Source: Metarhizium brunneum (Eukaryota; Ascomycota; Sordariomycetes; Hypocreales; Clavicipitaceae). From it: a DNA stretch of 64,000 nt. Positions 46,401 to 58,475 of the stretch are shown here, in pieces (within the stretch, counting starts at the first letter, position 1; every line of letters begins with the position of its first letter). The notes beneath the pieces were generated by a model, which searched no databases, had not been told where the DNA came from, and saw only the letters and a program-made list of their open reading frames with translations. The stretch covers positions 4,216,001 to 4,280,000 of the forward strand of contig NC_089426.1 in NCBI RefSeq assembly GCF_013426205.1. Reading direction: 5' to 3'. The position numbers and the translations under genes were made by a program.

Positions 46401-49400
46401 CGGGCTTGCAAAAACCCGTGCCCATCAAGGGTCTCCCATCCTACCCGTGGGATCACAACCGGACCTTCTGGCACGAGTCTCGCCTCTCCCGGGCTTTCAG
46501 GACGGCAAAGGACCAGCCTAATGAGCTCCTTGGGCGTCAGATCCTCGACGGTTCCCCCGACCAACGCCGTTGGCGCAACGTCCTCAAGCGCGGCGAGATA
46601 GACTGGCTTGATGGCCACCAAGTCCAGGGGCAGACCGTCTTCCCGTGTGCCGGGTATGTGTCCGCATGTGTGGAAGCATCCATGAAGATTCGTAGCGACG
46701 CTTGCGTCCGATCCATTGAGCTGCGGAATTTCGTGCTTGGTCAGGCTGTGGTGTTTAACGATAATGACTCGGGGGTCGAGACGTTAATCGTACTAGACAG
46801 CATCACAGAGTCGGAGGAGCAAGGCTGCAGGGTAGCTTCGGCCAAGTTTTCGTTCTACTCGTCGTCCAACAGTGAAGTTCTGGACATGACTAGACACGCC
46901 AACTGTGACGTCAGTGTCACTTATGGCGACAGGGCTGCGCATCTTCTCCCGCCCAAGTCCAAGGAGGATGAAGAACATGCCATGCTGAACATCGAGGCTG
47001 ACCGGTTTTATAATGTCCTCGAGCAGCTTGGATTTGGATATTCTGGCCCGTTCCGTGCGCTAACGAGACTGAAGCGAAAGCTGGGCAAGGCGATGGGGTA
47101 TATTCAAAACACGGCAAATGTCCAGGCTTCTCAAATGGCCCTCCTCATCCACCCAGCGACGTTAGACGCCGGCATCCAGTCCATCATGCTGGCGTGCTGT
47201 TATCCAGGAGATAGCATGATGCGCTCCATATATCTCCCTACCAGCATCAGTCGACTCATCATTGACCCAGAGCACTGTCGAGCCTTTGCCGGTGAGGCGA
47301 CAGAAGTTTTGTTCGATTCGACAGCGTCAATTGGCGATTCTGGGAGTCTTTCAGGGGACGTGAGCATCTATTCACCGGAGGGCTTTGCTCACAAGGCCAT
47401 TCAACTCGAGGGGCTCCAGACGCAACCCCTGTTCCATCCCACTGAGTCGAATGATTTAAACATTTTCACTGAGCTTGTATGGGGTGTCGCCCAACCCGAC
47501 AGTCAGGATATACTGGACAAGATAGACGTTCAGGAACTCGATGCGGAACTGTTGTTTTCCCTGGAGAGGGTGGCCTACTTTTACCTACAATCTTTGGACA
47601 AGGCCATTCCTCGCAGTGCCCGTAAGAATCTCGAATGGCACTACACTCGCCTTTTTGCGTATGTAGACCATGTCCTCTCCAAAGTGGATTGCGGCGCGAA
47701 CCGCTTCGCCAAGAAGGAATGGCAGCTCGATACGCACGAGGTCATACTGGAAATCTTTGACAGATATCCTGACAACATTGACCTGAAGCTCATGCGTGCT
47801 GTGGGTGACAACATGCCCGCCGTCGTCCGCGGCGAGACTACCATGCTGGAGCACATGCTCCAGGACAACAAGCTCAACGACTTCTATGTAATCGCACATG
47901 GTATGCCTCGCTACACTGCATACTTGGCCGCTTTTACCAGCCAAATTGGCCATAGATACCCTCATATGCATGTCCTCGAGGTTGGGGCTGGCACGGGTGG
48001 CGCAACCAAGTCGTTTCTCGGAGCCCTGGGCGACAAGTTCTCGACCTACACCTTCACCGACATCTCTAGCGGCTTTTTTGAGAAGGCTAGGGATGAGTTT
48101 GCGTTGCACAGCTCCAAAATGAGCTTCAAGGTACTCGACATCGAGAAGGATATTGAAGGCCAAGGATTCACAGAGGGATCGTACGACGTCATCATCGCCT
48201 CCTTGGTCCTCCATGTTACGCGGAACTTGGACGAAACCCTTCGTAATGTCCGCCGCCTCCTGAAGCCCGGTGGATACCTGCTACTCCTAGAGATTACAGA
48301 AAACGATCAGATGAGGTTTGGCCTGCTATTTGGTGGTCTCCAGGGCTGGTGGCTCGGCTACGACGACGGACGGGCCCTGTCTCCTTGCATTGGTTTGGAG
48401 GAGTGGTCGACAATTCTGAAGCGGACTGGCTTCTCGGGCATTTACACGGCAATGCCGCATGACGAAAACTTGCCTGTTCCTCTCTCTGTGATTGTGACCC
48501 AGGCGACGGATGACAGGGTCCAGCTCCTGAAGCAGCCTCTACAGCAGCAAGAAACGCCATCGAAGATAGTGCCGCAGTTGACAATCATCGGCGGCGCGGC
48601 ACTGGCAACAGATCTCCGCCAAAGCCTTGGCCCGTGTTGTGGCAGCATCAAGCTTATGAAATCGCTGGATGTTCTGACTCCAGGTGATCTTCCTGTCGGA
48701 GGCACTGTACTCTGTCTTACTGACATAGAGGAGCCGGTATTCAAGTCCATGGACCAGGACAAGTTGCGTAGGTTCCAAGAAGTCTACAAGCAATCCACCA
48801 ACGTCCTCTGGGTTACCCGGGGAGTTCGCTCAGGAGATCCATTCTCCAGGATGGTGGTCGGGTTCGGCAGGACCATTGTACTAGAAATGCCGCATCTGCG
48901 TTTACAATTTCTTGACCTCGACACTGCCGTTTCCCCGGACCCTACTGCTATCGCTGAGTCTTTGCTGTGCTTTCAGATGGCTGGGAGCTGGGAGAATGAC
49001 GGGGTAATCTCAACTTTGACCCATTCCGTCGAACCCGAGTTGTACCTTGACAAGGGCGGCCGATTTTACATTCCCCGATTCAAGTTGAGCAAGAGCCGGA
49101 ACAATCGGTACAGCTCGGGTCGTCGCGACATCACCAAGCAGATCGATATTCGACAACACATCGTCGAGCTTGTCCCGCCTAAAACACAAGATGCATCGTG
49201 GTATCTCTTGGAGGGAAAAGACGCGCCTGAACTAAAGGCGGCTGTAGAGATCGACGTCTTGTACTCAGTGAGCCTGGCAGTGGAGGCGTCAGGAGGCAGC
49301 TTTCTCTTCCCCGTTCTCGGAATACGTCGAGACACGGCAGAGATTATATTGGCCCTCTCCCCAAAGCAAGCATCCAGGATCAAAGTTCCGCAGGCCTTTA

Positions 49401-52400
49401 CTCTTCCTGCACCCAACTCGGTAGATTACCTTCAGCTATTCTATACAGAGCTACTTGCCCGTGCTTCCATCAAGGATATCTCGGCGGGAACGCTTGTCAT
49501 TGTATTGCAACCGACTATCATGTTTAGTCGCGCGCTGGAGCGCATTGCTACAGATAAAGGGGCAAGAGTCCTCTATCTAGCAGCTGAACCCGGTTTGGGA
49601 TGGCACTACATCCACCCCAAGGCTACCAAAGCAGAGATCCAGAACTGGGTTGCCTTGAATATCGGAGCCATTCCTCCATCGGATATTTTGCTTCTAGACA
49701 TCGGCGCGGACAGCACCCTCTCTGCAAGTCTGCGCGAATACTTGCCGGCAGAGGTTACGAAAGTGAGGGCCGGTACCCTCCTCACCTCCGCTTCGCCACG
49801 GATTACCTCGGGCCTTCTGGAGCGAGACATCAGACCTATCCTTTTGGATGTCAAGTATTCGCTGTGGCCGGCTCAGCAAGTCATGGAGACTAGTCAAGGG
49901 TGCCAGGAGTTAGAACTCGTCTCCTTGGACGACCTGCCTACCAGGAATCATGTCGCCAGCCGCCTATGCGTGATCCGTTGGCCACCTGAGTCCAGCACCG
50001 TTACTGTTCGAGTCCAACCTATCGATATGATAATCAAATTCAGGAGCGACAGGACATATTGGCTTGTCGGCTTGACCGGGGGTCTCGGACTCTCACTCTG
50101 CGAGTGGATGGCTAAACATGGAGCTCGACACGTCGTCATTTCCAGCCGGAATCCCAAGGTAGACCGGGGCTGGTTGAAGAAAATGCAAAACATAGGCATG
50201 AAAGTTGAAGGTATATCCAAGTACGTACAGTGAAACCCGTAGCTCTGGGACAGAGTTCCCCGCCAATTTCGGTATTTACTACGCAGTGCTAATCTCAAGT
50301 ATTCTAGCAATATCTACGATCGAGAATCCGTCCGATTCATCTATAATCGAATCTGCCAGACGATGCCTCCTATCGCGGGTGTCGCCCAAGGGGCCATGGT
50401 ACTCCATGATACTGTATTCTCCGACCTGGACATGGAACGATTCAAGAAAGTCACGCAGCCCAAGGTCGAAGGAAGCATCTATCTAGAAGAGATATTCCAC
50501 GATATTAATCTCGACTTCTTTGTCTTCTTCTCATCCATGGCTTGCGTGACTGGCAACCCGGGCCAGTCGGCCTACGCCGCCGCCAACATGTTCATGTCGG
50601 GACTGGCGGCTCAACGCAGGCGTAGAGGTCTCAATGCATCTGTAGTACATATGGGCGCCATCTTCGGCAACGGCTACGTGACACGAGAGTTAACCCTGGC
50701 GCAGCAGGAGTTTCTCCGAAAGGTCGGTAACCTGTGGCTCTCAGAGCAAGATTTCCGACAAATCTTTGCCGAGGCGGTCTTTGCGAGTCAACCCCAGAAC
50801 GGGGGGTCTTCAGAGCTCTCTACCGGCTTGATGATGATCGATAACGGCGATGACTTCAAGAGGAATATCACATGGTTCTATAATCCGATGTTCCAGCACT
50901 GTATCAAGGAAATTGAAGACGATGAGTCGGCTGGCGACGGCCGGAAGGACCAGCGCATTCCAGTCAAAACGCAGCTTCAGCAAGCAGTCAATGCGGCTGA
51001 AGTACGCGAAATAGTCCACGGTAAAATCCTATTTTCCATTTCATGATCCGAGTTTTATTACTTACATACATCTCAGATGCCTTTGCTGCCAAGCTACGCT
51101 TAAGCTTGCAAGTTGAAGAAGGTCGGCCTATTGTAGATCTCACAGCTGACACCCTGGGCATTGACTCCCTCTTCGCTGTCGACATTCGTTCTTGGTTCAT
51201 CAAAGAACTTCAGGTAGAGATCCCAGTTCTCAAGATACTAAGTGGAGCAACAGTCGGCGATATTCTTGATACCGCGCAACAGCTGCTGTCCAAGGAATTG
51301 ACGCCTTGTCTGGATCCAAACGACAAGGCTGAAGCGAAGAAGAAAAAGCCAAACGATACGAGCTCAGTCAACGTTGAAACAGTGAAAAAACCCGAAGTTA
51401 AGAATTTGACAATCGGTGAAAATGTCAGTAGCCGCGGAGCCGATACCCCGAAAGCAAAAGTCGTCACATTGCCCTCGGTGCAGCGGAATAGTTCACCTAA
51501 ACTCATGACACTTTCCGAAGACTCGGACAGCCAGTCAATGTCGAGTGAAAACGGCGCGAGAGTCAGTTTTGCAAGTCCCGATATGACCTACACTGGGAAA
51601 TCCACTCCCTCCTCCAATACATGGTCGGACATTGACATAATTGGGGGCCGATCCCGAGGCTCGGTCTGGTCCATCGACACTGGCGACAGCGAGGTGGCTG
51701 TCAGCAAGAAGTCTCCGATTGGATTCGGTCAGTCTCGGATCTGGTTCTTGGAAATGTACCTGCAGAATCCGGCCTCGGCGCTTAATATTACGTTGATGAT
51801 TGACCTCAATGGCCCCTTAGACGTTGACCGGTTTGAGCGAGCAGTGAAGCTTGTTGGGCAACGCCACGAGGCACTTCGAACTCGATTCGTCACTGGTGAC
51901 ACCTCTAGTCAGGCCTTGCAAGAAGTCCTTCTTAACCCAACGCTTGTTCTGGAGAAACAAGATATCGCCAGCGACGTGGACGCAGAGCAGGCCTATCAAA
52001 GCCTCCAACAGTACAGATACAGGTTGGCAGAGGGGGAGAATCTGAGGATCCTACTTCCCAGCAAATCTCGTCAATCCTTCCGCCTTGTTATTGGATATCA
52101 TCACATCAACATGGATGGCATCAGCTTGGAAGTAGTCCTTCGTGAGCTACAGCTGGCGTATGACTCAAAGAGACTCCCGAGTGCGAGCAGTATTCTCCAG
52201 TATCTGAGCTTCTCCGAACAGCAGCACCGAGAGTTTGAATCCGGAAAGTGGAACGATGAAATAGAATTCTGGAGGAACGAATTTAGCGGCCGCGCGCCGT
52301 CTGTTCTTCCACTCCTGCCACTGGCCAAGATACGGTCTCGCACGCCGCTCACAGCCTACTCGAGTCACACGGCAGAATTCCGCCTGGATCAGGAGGCACT

Positions 52401-55400
52401 GACTCGCATTCAGTCTGCCTGTGACGGGCCAAGGGCTACCCTGCTTCAGTTTCACCTCGCCGTCTTCTACACCTTGTTATTCCGGCTGGTGGACGTGGAG
52501 GATATCTGTATTGGCATTAGCTCTGCAAACAGACAAGACGCTGCCATGATGCAAAGTGTCGGGATGTACCTGAATCTCTTGCCTCTTGTCCTCAAGTCTC
52601 AACCCAACGAAACCTTTGCCAAGACTTTGAAGCTCATTCGCAGCAAGGCAATAGCTGCATTCGCTCACTCTAGGGTTCCCTTCAATGTCATTGTGAACGA
52701 GCTGGGTGTCCCTCGCGCAACCACGCACAGCCCGCTGTTCCAGGTCCTGGTCAACTACCGACCGGGTGTATCGGAAAGGAAAGACTTCTGTGACTGCCGC
52801 AGCGAAGCGATATCGTTCGAGCAGGGGCAGGCGCCATACGATCTCAGCCTGGACATTATCGAAAATCCCGGAGGAGAGTGCCGCATCATCATGGCGGGTC
52901 AGTCGGCACTGTTTGAGCCTCGAGATGTGCATGAGTTGAAGGACATGTACAAAAATTTGCTGGTCGCGTTTTCACGCAACCCAGCTCTGCGGTTAGCCGC
53001 TCCATCACTCTACGATCCAGGAAGCGTCAAGGACTCGCTGAAACTCGGACAAGGTGGGTAAAGCACGGTGGTGGCGTCGTCCAAAGGCATCAACTAATAT
53101 TTGAACAGGTTCCTTACACGAGTACCAGTGGCCTGACACCATGGTTCATCGCATTGATACGATGGTTGAGCGTTATGGTAGCAAGCCGGCTGTCGTGGAC
53201 GGCTACGGACACTCGCTGACTTACTCGCACCTGGCGAGAAGGACAAGAGCCATCGCCTCATCGATGAATGACATTGGAAATGGAAGCCGAGTCGGGGTCT
53301 ACCTTGATGCTGGAGTAGACTGGATCTGCTCACTCCTGGCCATTCTGCGCCACAACGCAGTATATGTGCCACTCGACGCTGCGTCCGGATCGGAGCGACT
53401 ATTTGCTATTCTCCAAGATAGCAAGCCAGACTTGTTGCTTGTTAACAACTCTACCGACAAGGAGGCGAGGAGACATTTCATGCCGCTGCTCGCGGAAGAC
53501 CAGCTCCTCAACGTCGACCATGTTTCGACAACGACCACCGACACAGCTCTTAGTAACGCGGCCAAGCCAGATTCCGTCGCCGCGCTCATGTATACTAGTG
53601 GTTCTACGGGACTTCCTAAAGGAATCGTGATGAAACACTCGTCTTTCCGGAACAACATTGAGATCATGGCGGAGAAGCTGGGCTATCGCGAGGGTCAGGA
53701 AGTTACGCTTCAGCAGAGTTCATTCAACTTTGACATGTCGCTCTGCCAAATCTTCCTAGCACTGTCAACGGGCGGTACACTCCAAGTTGTACCAAGACAT
53801 CTTCGGGCAGATCCTGCATCTATCTCTTCACTCATCTCAAGCTGCCACATCACTTCCACGACATCAACGCCCTCCGAGCTCATCAGCTGGATTCGATATG
53901 GCAACATGCAGGAGCTGCGCAAGTCAAATTGGAGAACCGTCCAAAGTGGCGGTGAGGCTGTCCGAGACAGTCTTCAAACTGCTTTCCGGGAGCTTAACAA
54001 GCCAGGATTGCGCCTGGTGGACTGCTACGGTCCGACCGAGATCACCTTCTGCTCTCACAGCAGAGAAGTGGACTATCAGGCGGAAGGCACAAGTTCAAAT
54101 ACAGGACTCGATGTCTTACCCAACTACTCTACCTATATCGTAGATGCTAACATGAAAGCTGTTCCCGCTGGTGTCCCTGGCGAAATCCTCATCGGAGGAG
54201 CTGGCGTCGTCGCTGGCTACCTGCACGCTGAGACGGACGCACGAGGTTTTGCGCAAGATAGCTTCGCTTCTCCCGAGTTTCGCAAACTTGGTTGGACGCG
54301 GCTCCATCGGACGCGCGACTTTGGTCGCATCAGCAGGGTCGATGGCCGCCTGTTGCTCGAGGGACGCATCACCGACGACACCCAGGTCAAGCTCCGGGGG
54401 CTTCGGATCGATTTACGAGAGATTGAGTCGGCCATTATCCACGCCGCCAAGGGGAGCATCATTGATTGTGCTGTGGGCATCCGGCAGTCTGAAACTGCAA
54501 CAGCCGAATACTTGGTTGCCTTTGCCACCACTGCCTCGGCCGCAAACATAGAACATCTCAATCAGATCGTCCACCAGCTCCCCTTGCCGCAGTATATGCA
54601 GCCGGCGGCACTGGTTCGCTTGGACACGATGCCTACCAACGCTTCCGGCAAGATTGACCGATCTGCGCTCAAGTCTATCCCACTTCCCGAAACAGGCCGA
54701 GTGAATGCATCGGAACATCAGAGTTCTGGTGGCGAGACTTTGAGTCGCACCGAGTTGCGGCTAAAGCAATTATGGGAGGGTGTCCTCCCTGCGGAGATTA
54801 CGGCCCAACATCAAATTAGCACCACGTCCGATTTCTTCCATGTGGGTGGCAGCTCGATGATTCTCATCAGTCTGCGAGCGGATATTCAAGATGCTTTCAG
54901 CGTGACGGTCTCGCTTTTCCAGCTTTTCGATGCTAGTACTCTGGGAAGCATGGCAGTTCTCGTCGATAGTCTTTCCAGTAGTGGCGGCGATAAAGTTGTG
55001 CTAGAACAAAGTGGTGAGCTGGATTGCAACTGGGACAATGAGACTGCCATCTCAGAATCTTTGCTGCATGTGCCAGTAAATAAGCGGTTCTTCACCAACC
55101 CCGAAGTCGTTGTTCTTACGGGGTCAACCGGCTTCCTAGGACAGGCGATCCTAACGCGTCTCCTTGAGGACGGAGTTGTTCAAAAGATACACTGTCTTGC
55201 CGTCCGCCATGATATTCCGCTATTCAACTCGCCGAAAATCGTCGTCCACAGGGGAGATCTGGGACTGCCGGGATTTGGCCTATCTGAGGAGGTGCTTTCC
55301 ACAATATTTTCCGAGGCTCACGCTATTATTCACAACGGCGCAGATGTGTCGTTCGTCAAGTCCTACCACAGCCTCAAGCCTGTCAATGTCGAAGCAACCA

Positions 55401-56035
55401 AGGAACTCGTTCGCCTGAGCGTCCCGCATCAGACATCGTTTCACTACATCTCCACGGCCGCCGTTGCCAATCTTACTGGGCAAGGTAGTTGGGAGCAACG
55501 ATCTGTCAGCGGATTCACACCACCTGCTGGAACAGATGGATATCTTGCCACGAAATGGGTTTCAGAGCGGTATCTGGAAAAGGTCAATGACCAGTGTGAG
55601 CTGCCGATTTGGATTCACCGCCCCTCTTCCATAACAGGCCCAGGGGCGCCTGCTACGGATCTCATGGGCAATCTCGTCCAGTTTTCGCGGAAGATGGCAG
55701 CTATTCCGAACACAAGCCTATGGCGCGGGTGGCTAGACTTTATTTCCGTGGATCGCGCCGCAATGCAGATTGTCGACGAGGTGTACGAGGACTACTCGTG
55801 GCCTGGCCATGTGAAATACTTATATGAGTCGGGTGAGGAGGTGGTTCCACTCTCCGACATGAAGGGTGTGATGGAGAGAGAGCACGGTTCTGTCTTTCAG
55901 ACGGTCTTGATGAAAGAATGGGTAGAGAGGGCAGAGGAGGAAGGCTTGAATCCATTGTTAGGGGAGTATCTCAACAGTGCGTCTGCCACGCCACTTGTCT
56001 TTCCTAGGCTGGTGCGACACGAGAGTTTCTTCTAG
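43487..56035 (+). CDS. Hybrid PKS-NRPS, KS-AT-DH-MT-KR-ACP-C-A-T-R
   Basis: Six exons, 43487-44089, 44184-44538, 44613-50220, 50308-51020, 51077-53053 and 53109-56035, with agreeing phases, give 4060 residues, normal for the class. It is an iterative highly reducing PKS fused to one NRPS module, joining a polyketide to an amino acid. Sites seen: KS Cys178 (DTACSSS), His317 and His363; AT Ser651 (GHSSGE); DH His988 (HxxxGxxxxP) and Asp1171; C-methyltransferase near 1440 (VGAGTGG); KR near 2139 (GLTGGLG) with Tyr2278; ACP Ser2457 (GIDSL); C domain HHxxxDG at 2768; A domain [11 protein letters not shown] near 3247; T Ser3668; terminal reductase with GSTGFLG near 3757 and triad Ser3867, Tyr3897, Lys3901. 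I see no functional ER, matching the separate enoyl reductase at 24.6 kb. The intact reductase triad predicts aldehyde release rather than Dieckmann cyclisation. Nearest known type: cytochalasan synthases such as CcsA. Confidence 0.95.
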
Positions 56036-56404
56036 GCCGTAGTGTAGAGTTTTGGTATTATGAGCTTACAAAATATGAGCTATTCAAGTGCAATGTTTCC
56101 TTTTTCTTTTTTTGTAGATTTCGAAACCAAAAGTTTACAAGCCTATATAGTCTCGCAACAAATTATTATATGCTTGAGAAATGCCATGATTGGGACTCTC
56201 GACAGCTACAATAAAAAGAGCAAGGAAACACACAAAAATGAGAGCTACAAAATTCGAGAGACTCACAATGCTAGGTAATATAGAACCTAGTTGTTAGGTA
56301 CTATATATTGTGATGGAACTTGCTTCTATCCAATTCTGGCTGACAGATCTTAAAGTCTTGGCGCATAAAATGCACAATTCAACTCTGCCTAGGTGACATG
56401 GAGC
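56036..56404. other. Convergent 3' spacer, PKS-NRPS / SDR
   Basis: About 370 bp between two convergent stops. A+T-rich with no gene; it probably contains both polyadenylation regions. Confidence 0.6.
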
Positions 56405-57626
56405 TCAGGAGGCTCCATCACTGCCCTCCCTCCCGTCTCTATACTTTTGATTGAATTCACTGACGAGTTCCTCAGTCGACAGCCACAATTCCTTTGCCAA
56501 AACAGCGCTATGAGTGGCCGGGTGACCCCTAATGACCCTGTGGCTCCTGTTGATGAACTGTCCCTTGAAGTACCTCTCTTGTTCCCGAACTTCAGGAGAC
56601 ACGGCAGCGAACAATACCGGCTTAGGTCCCGTGATCTCGTTGTAACTCTTGAGCCAGAAAATCGGGTAGAGGGACCACGGCACCGCGCGCCACGTGCCAG
56701 GCGTCCACACCGTCCCAGGACACACTGATACAACAAGTATAGGTACGCCCTCCTTGTCATAACGGGCTTGCAGCTCAGAGGCTTGCAAATTCAAGGCCAT
56801 TTTGGACACGCTATATCTCTTCATACAAGCCATGAAGCCGTCGTCCTTGGCCAGTGACTGGCCGCTTGGATACACCAAGTCGCCGCCATGAGGGTTGGAG
56901 AAGTCTGGGCGGTAGTCTTCAGGGTGAGAGAATGAAGGAGCACCCGAGCTCACCTACTCCCGGCATGTTGGACGCATCAGCTTTCAGTTTATGCCGTTGA
57001 GTTGGAGGACGGAGAAGGAACAGCGCAATGCATACCATGACAATACGGACGTCCGAGTCCTTCTCCTTGGCAGCAGCTCTGAGCAGCGGTTGAAGTTGTT
57101 GCGTCAGGGAAAAAACACCCACGTGGCTGATCAAGGTTAGCAAGAATTGATGCAAGTTGATGCTGCCTTACTTGGTCTGCATGGTGACCTGGACGCCGGG
57201 GTCAACTATTTTGGCCGGTTCTGTTCCTTCGTGAGCAGCATTGTTGATGAGGATATGCAGCCTCGGCTCCGTCTCGCGGAGCTTGTCGCAGCCAACGTGA
57301 ATGCTCTTCATGTCGGCCATGTCCATGTGCAGCCAGGTAATTTGGCCCGGTCGCACGCTGGGGTTCTCTTGGTACATCTTGTTGCAGGCTGCTTCAGCTC
57401 TTTCGGTAGAGCGAGCCCCGAAATACACTTTGGCGCCGGCCTTGGCAAGGAAGACTACGCTTTGGTAGCCGATACCGCCGCTACATGTTGAGGTCAGTGG
57501 CATTGGAATTCGCGAATATGCTATTGTAGCCTCCTCTCCACGACAAGGTACTTACTTGCCGCCTGTTACCAGGGCGATTTTCCCCTGCAAGTTTGGCATG
57601 TGCTGTCTATGATCCCACGACGACAT
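56405..57626 (-). CDS. Short-chain dehydrogenase/reductase
   Basis: Four exons on the minus strand, 57626-57556, 57480-57172, 57126-57036 and 56953-56405, give 339 residues. Classical-type SDR close to the retinol dehydrogenase/WW-oxidoreductase group. Motifs: IALVTGG followed across intron 1 by GGIGYQSVVFLAKAG (the TGxxxGIG cofactor loop), YFGARS (basic residue favouring NADP), LHMDMAD, ILINNAA, VSSG with the catalytic serine, and YSVSK with the Tyr and Lys. Likely oxidises or reduces a hydroxyl or keto group on the pathway product. It faces the PKS-NRPS tail to tail, and its upstream region carries a TCGG array like that of the hydrolase, supporting cluster membership. Confidence 0.9.
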
Positions 57627-58475
57627 GTTGACTTGAATAGTTGGTTTGACGCCCGTTTAACTGTAAAAGAAACAAGACAAAAATGTAGCGAATGGCTGTG
57701 TAAATATGAATAGGACATTGAATCGTGGGGTAGTTAATCAGTCTCGGTTCAGCACAAAATGCGTGTATAGGCTGATACTTTTAATGTTGTTACCCCCCCG
57801 GCCTCGGTTCCCCCTACCAACTCAGTTTTGACACATCGCGGAACACCCTTGCAAAGGGATAAAAGGGATTTGAATGCATTGGCTTGATGTTGTCCAAGTG
57901 CTAGAGTTCTTCGGACTCGGATTCGGACTGTCGGAGTCGGCGTAGACTCCTTTATCACCGACCTTGATATCAAATCGGACTATAAAGGCTTCCAGGAAGC
58001 TCTGTATAGGGTGTGATCGGCCGGCTGTAGTAAATATCCATATCATGTAGTAACTTGTTAAGATCCACAAATGAGGGTAGACAGCGGGAAGTCAGAGCTG
58101 GCAGTCAAGCAGGCCGGACACCTCTTCCCTCGGGACATGCCGTAAGCCGTGAAGCTCGGGTGAAACTCTTCAATGTTGCAGGAACTACAAGGGCCAGGAT
58201 TCCAAAGTGAGCGCTATGAAGAAGAAGAATACGACACGAAAAAGCAGCCTCGCATAACCTGGACACCATTCAGCTCTCCTCTGACTTGCCAGATGTATTC
58301 TTCAGCGTCTAGTTGAGCCGTTCCAGCCCCACTGGCGGAAATACTACATACATATATTATTGATGCATTGCCCGTGTCCCTCACTGACGAGTCAATGACG
58401 TGATGCTCCGCCACATCGCATTGCATCTAGTCCCCGCCACCATATGTGCCTACTCTATTGCATTCCCTTGCATTT
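57627..58475. other. Intergenic, SDR promoter and regulator 3' flank
   Basis: No gene. The notable content is the TCGG array at 57911-57940. A C-run lies near 57795. Confidence 0.55.
57911..57940 (+). promoter_or_regulatory. TCGG array upstream of the SDR gene
   Basis: TCGG at 57911, 57917 and 57923 (6-bp steps), then 57931 and 57937 (6-bp step). Three overlapping or adjacent perfect TCGGANTCGG decamers are present. It lies about 285-315 bp 5' of the SDR start, almost the same distance as the hydrolase array from its gene. Confidence 0.6.

Noticed and set aside
48500..50000. Enoyl reductase domain within the PKS
   Set aside because: The expected MDR cofactor-binding glycine motif is not visible between the methyltransferase and KR; the segment looks like the structural/pseudo region, and a separate enoyl reductase gene is present.
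57905..57940. TCGG array as a simple microsatellite
   Set aside because: The spacer bases vary and similar arrays recur at comparable distances upstream of other cluster genes, so a regulatory reading is preferred, although slippage may have expanded the 22.1-kb copy.
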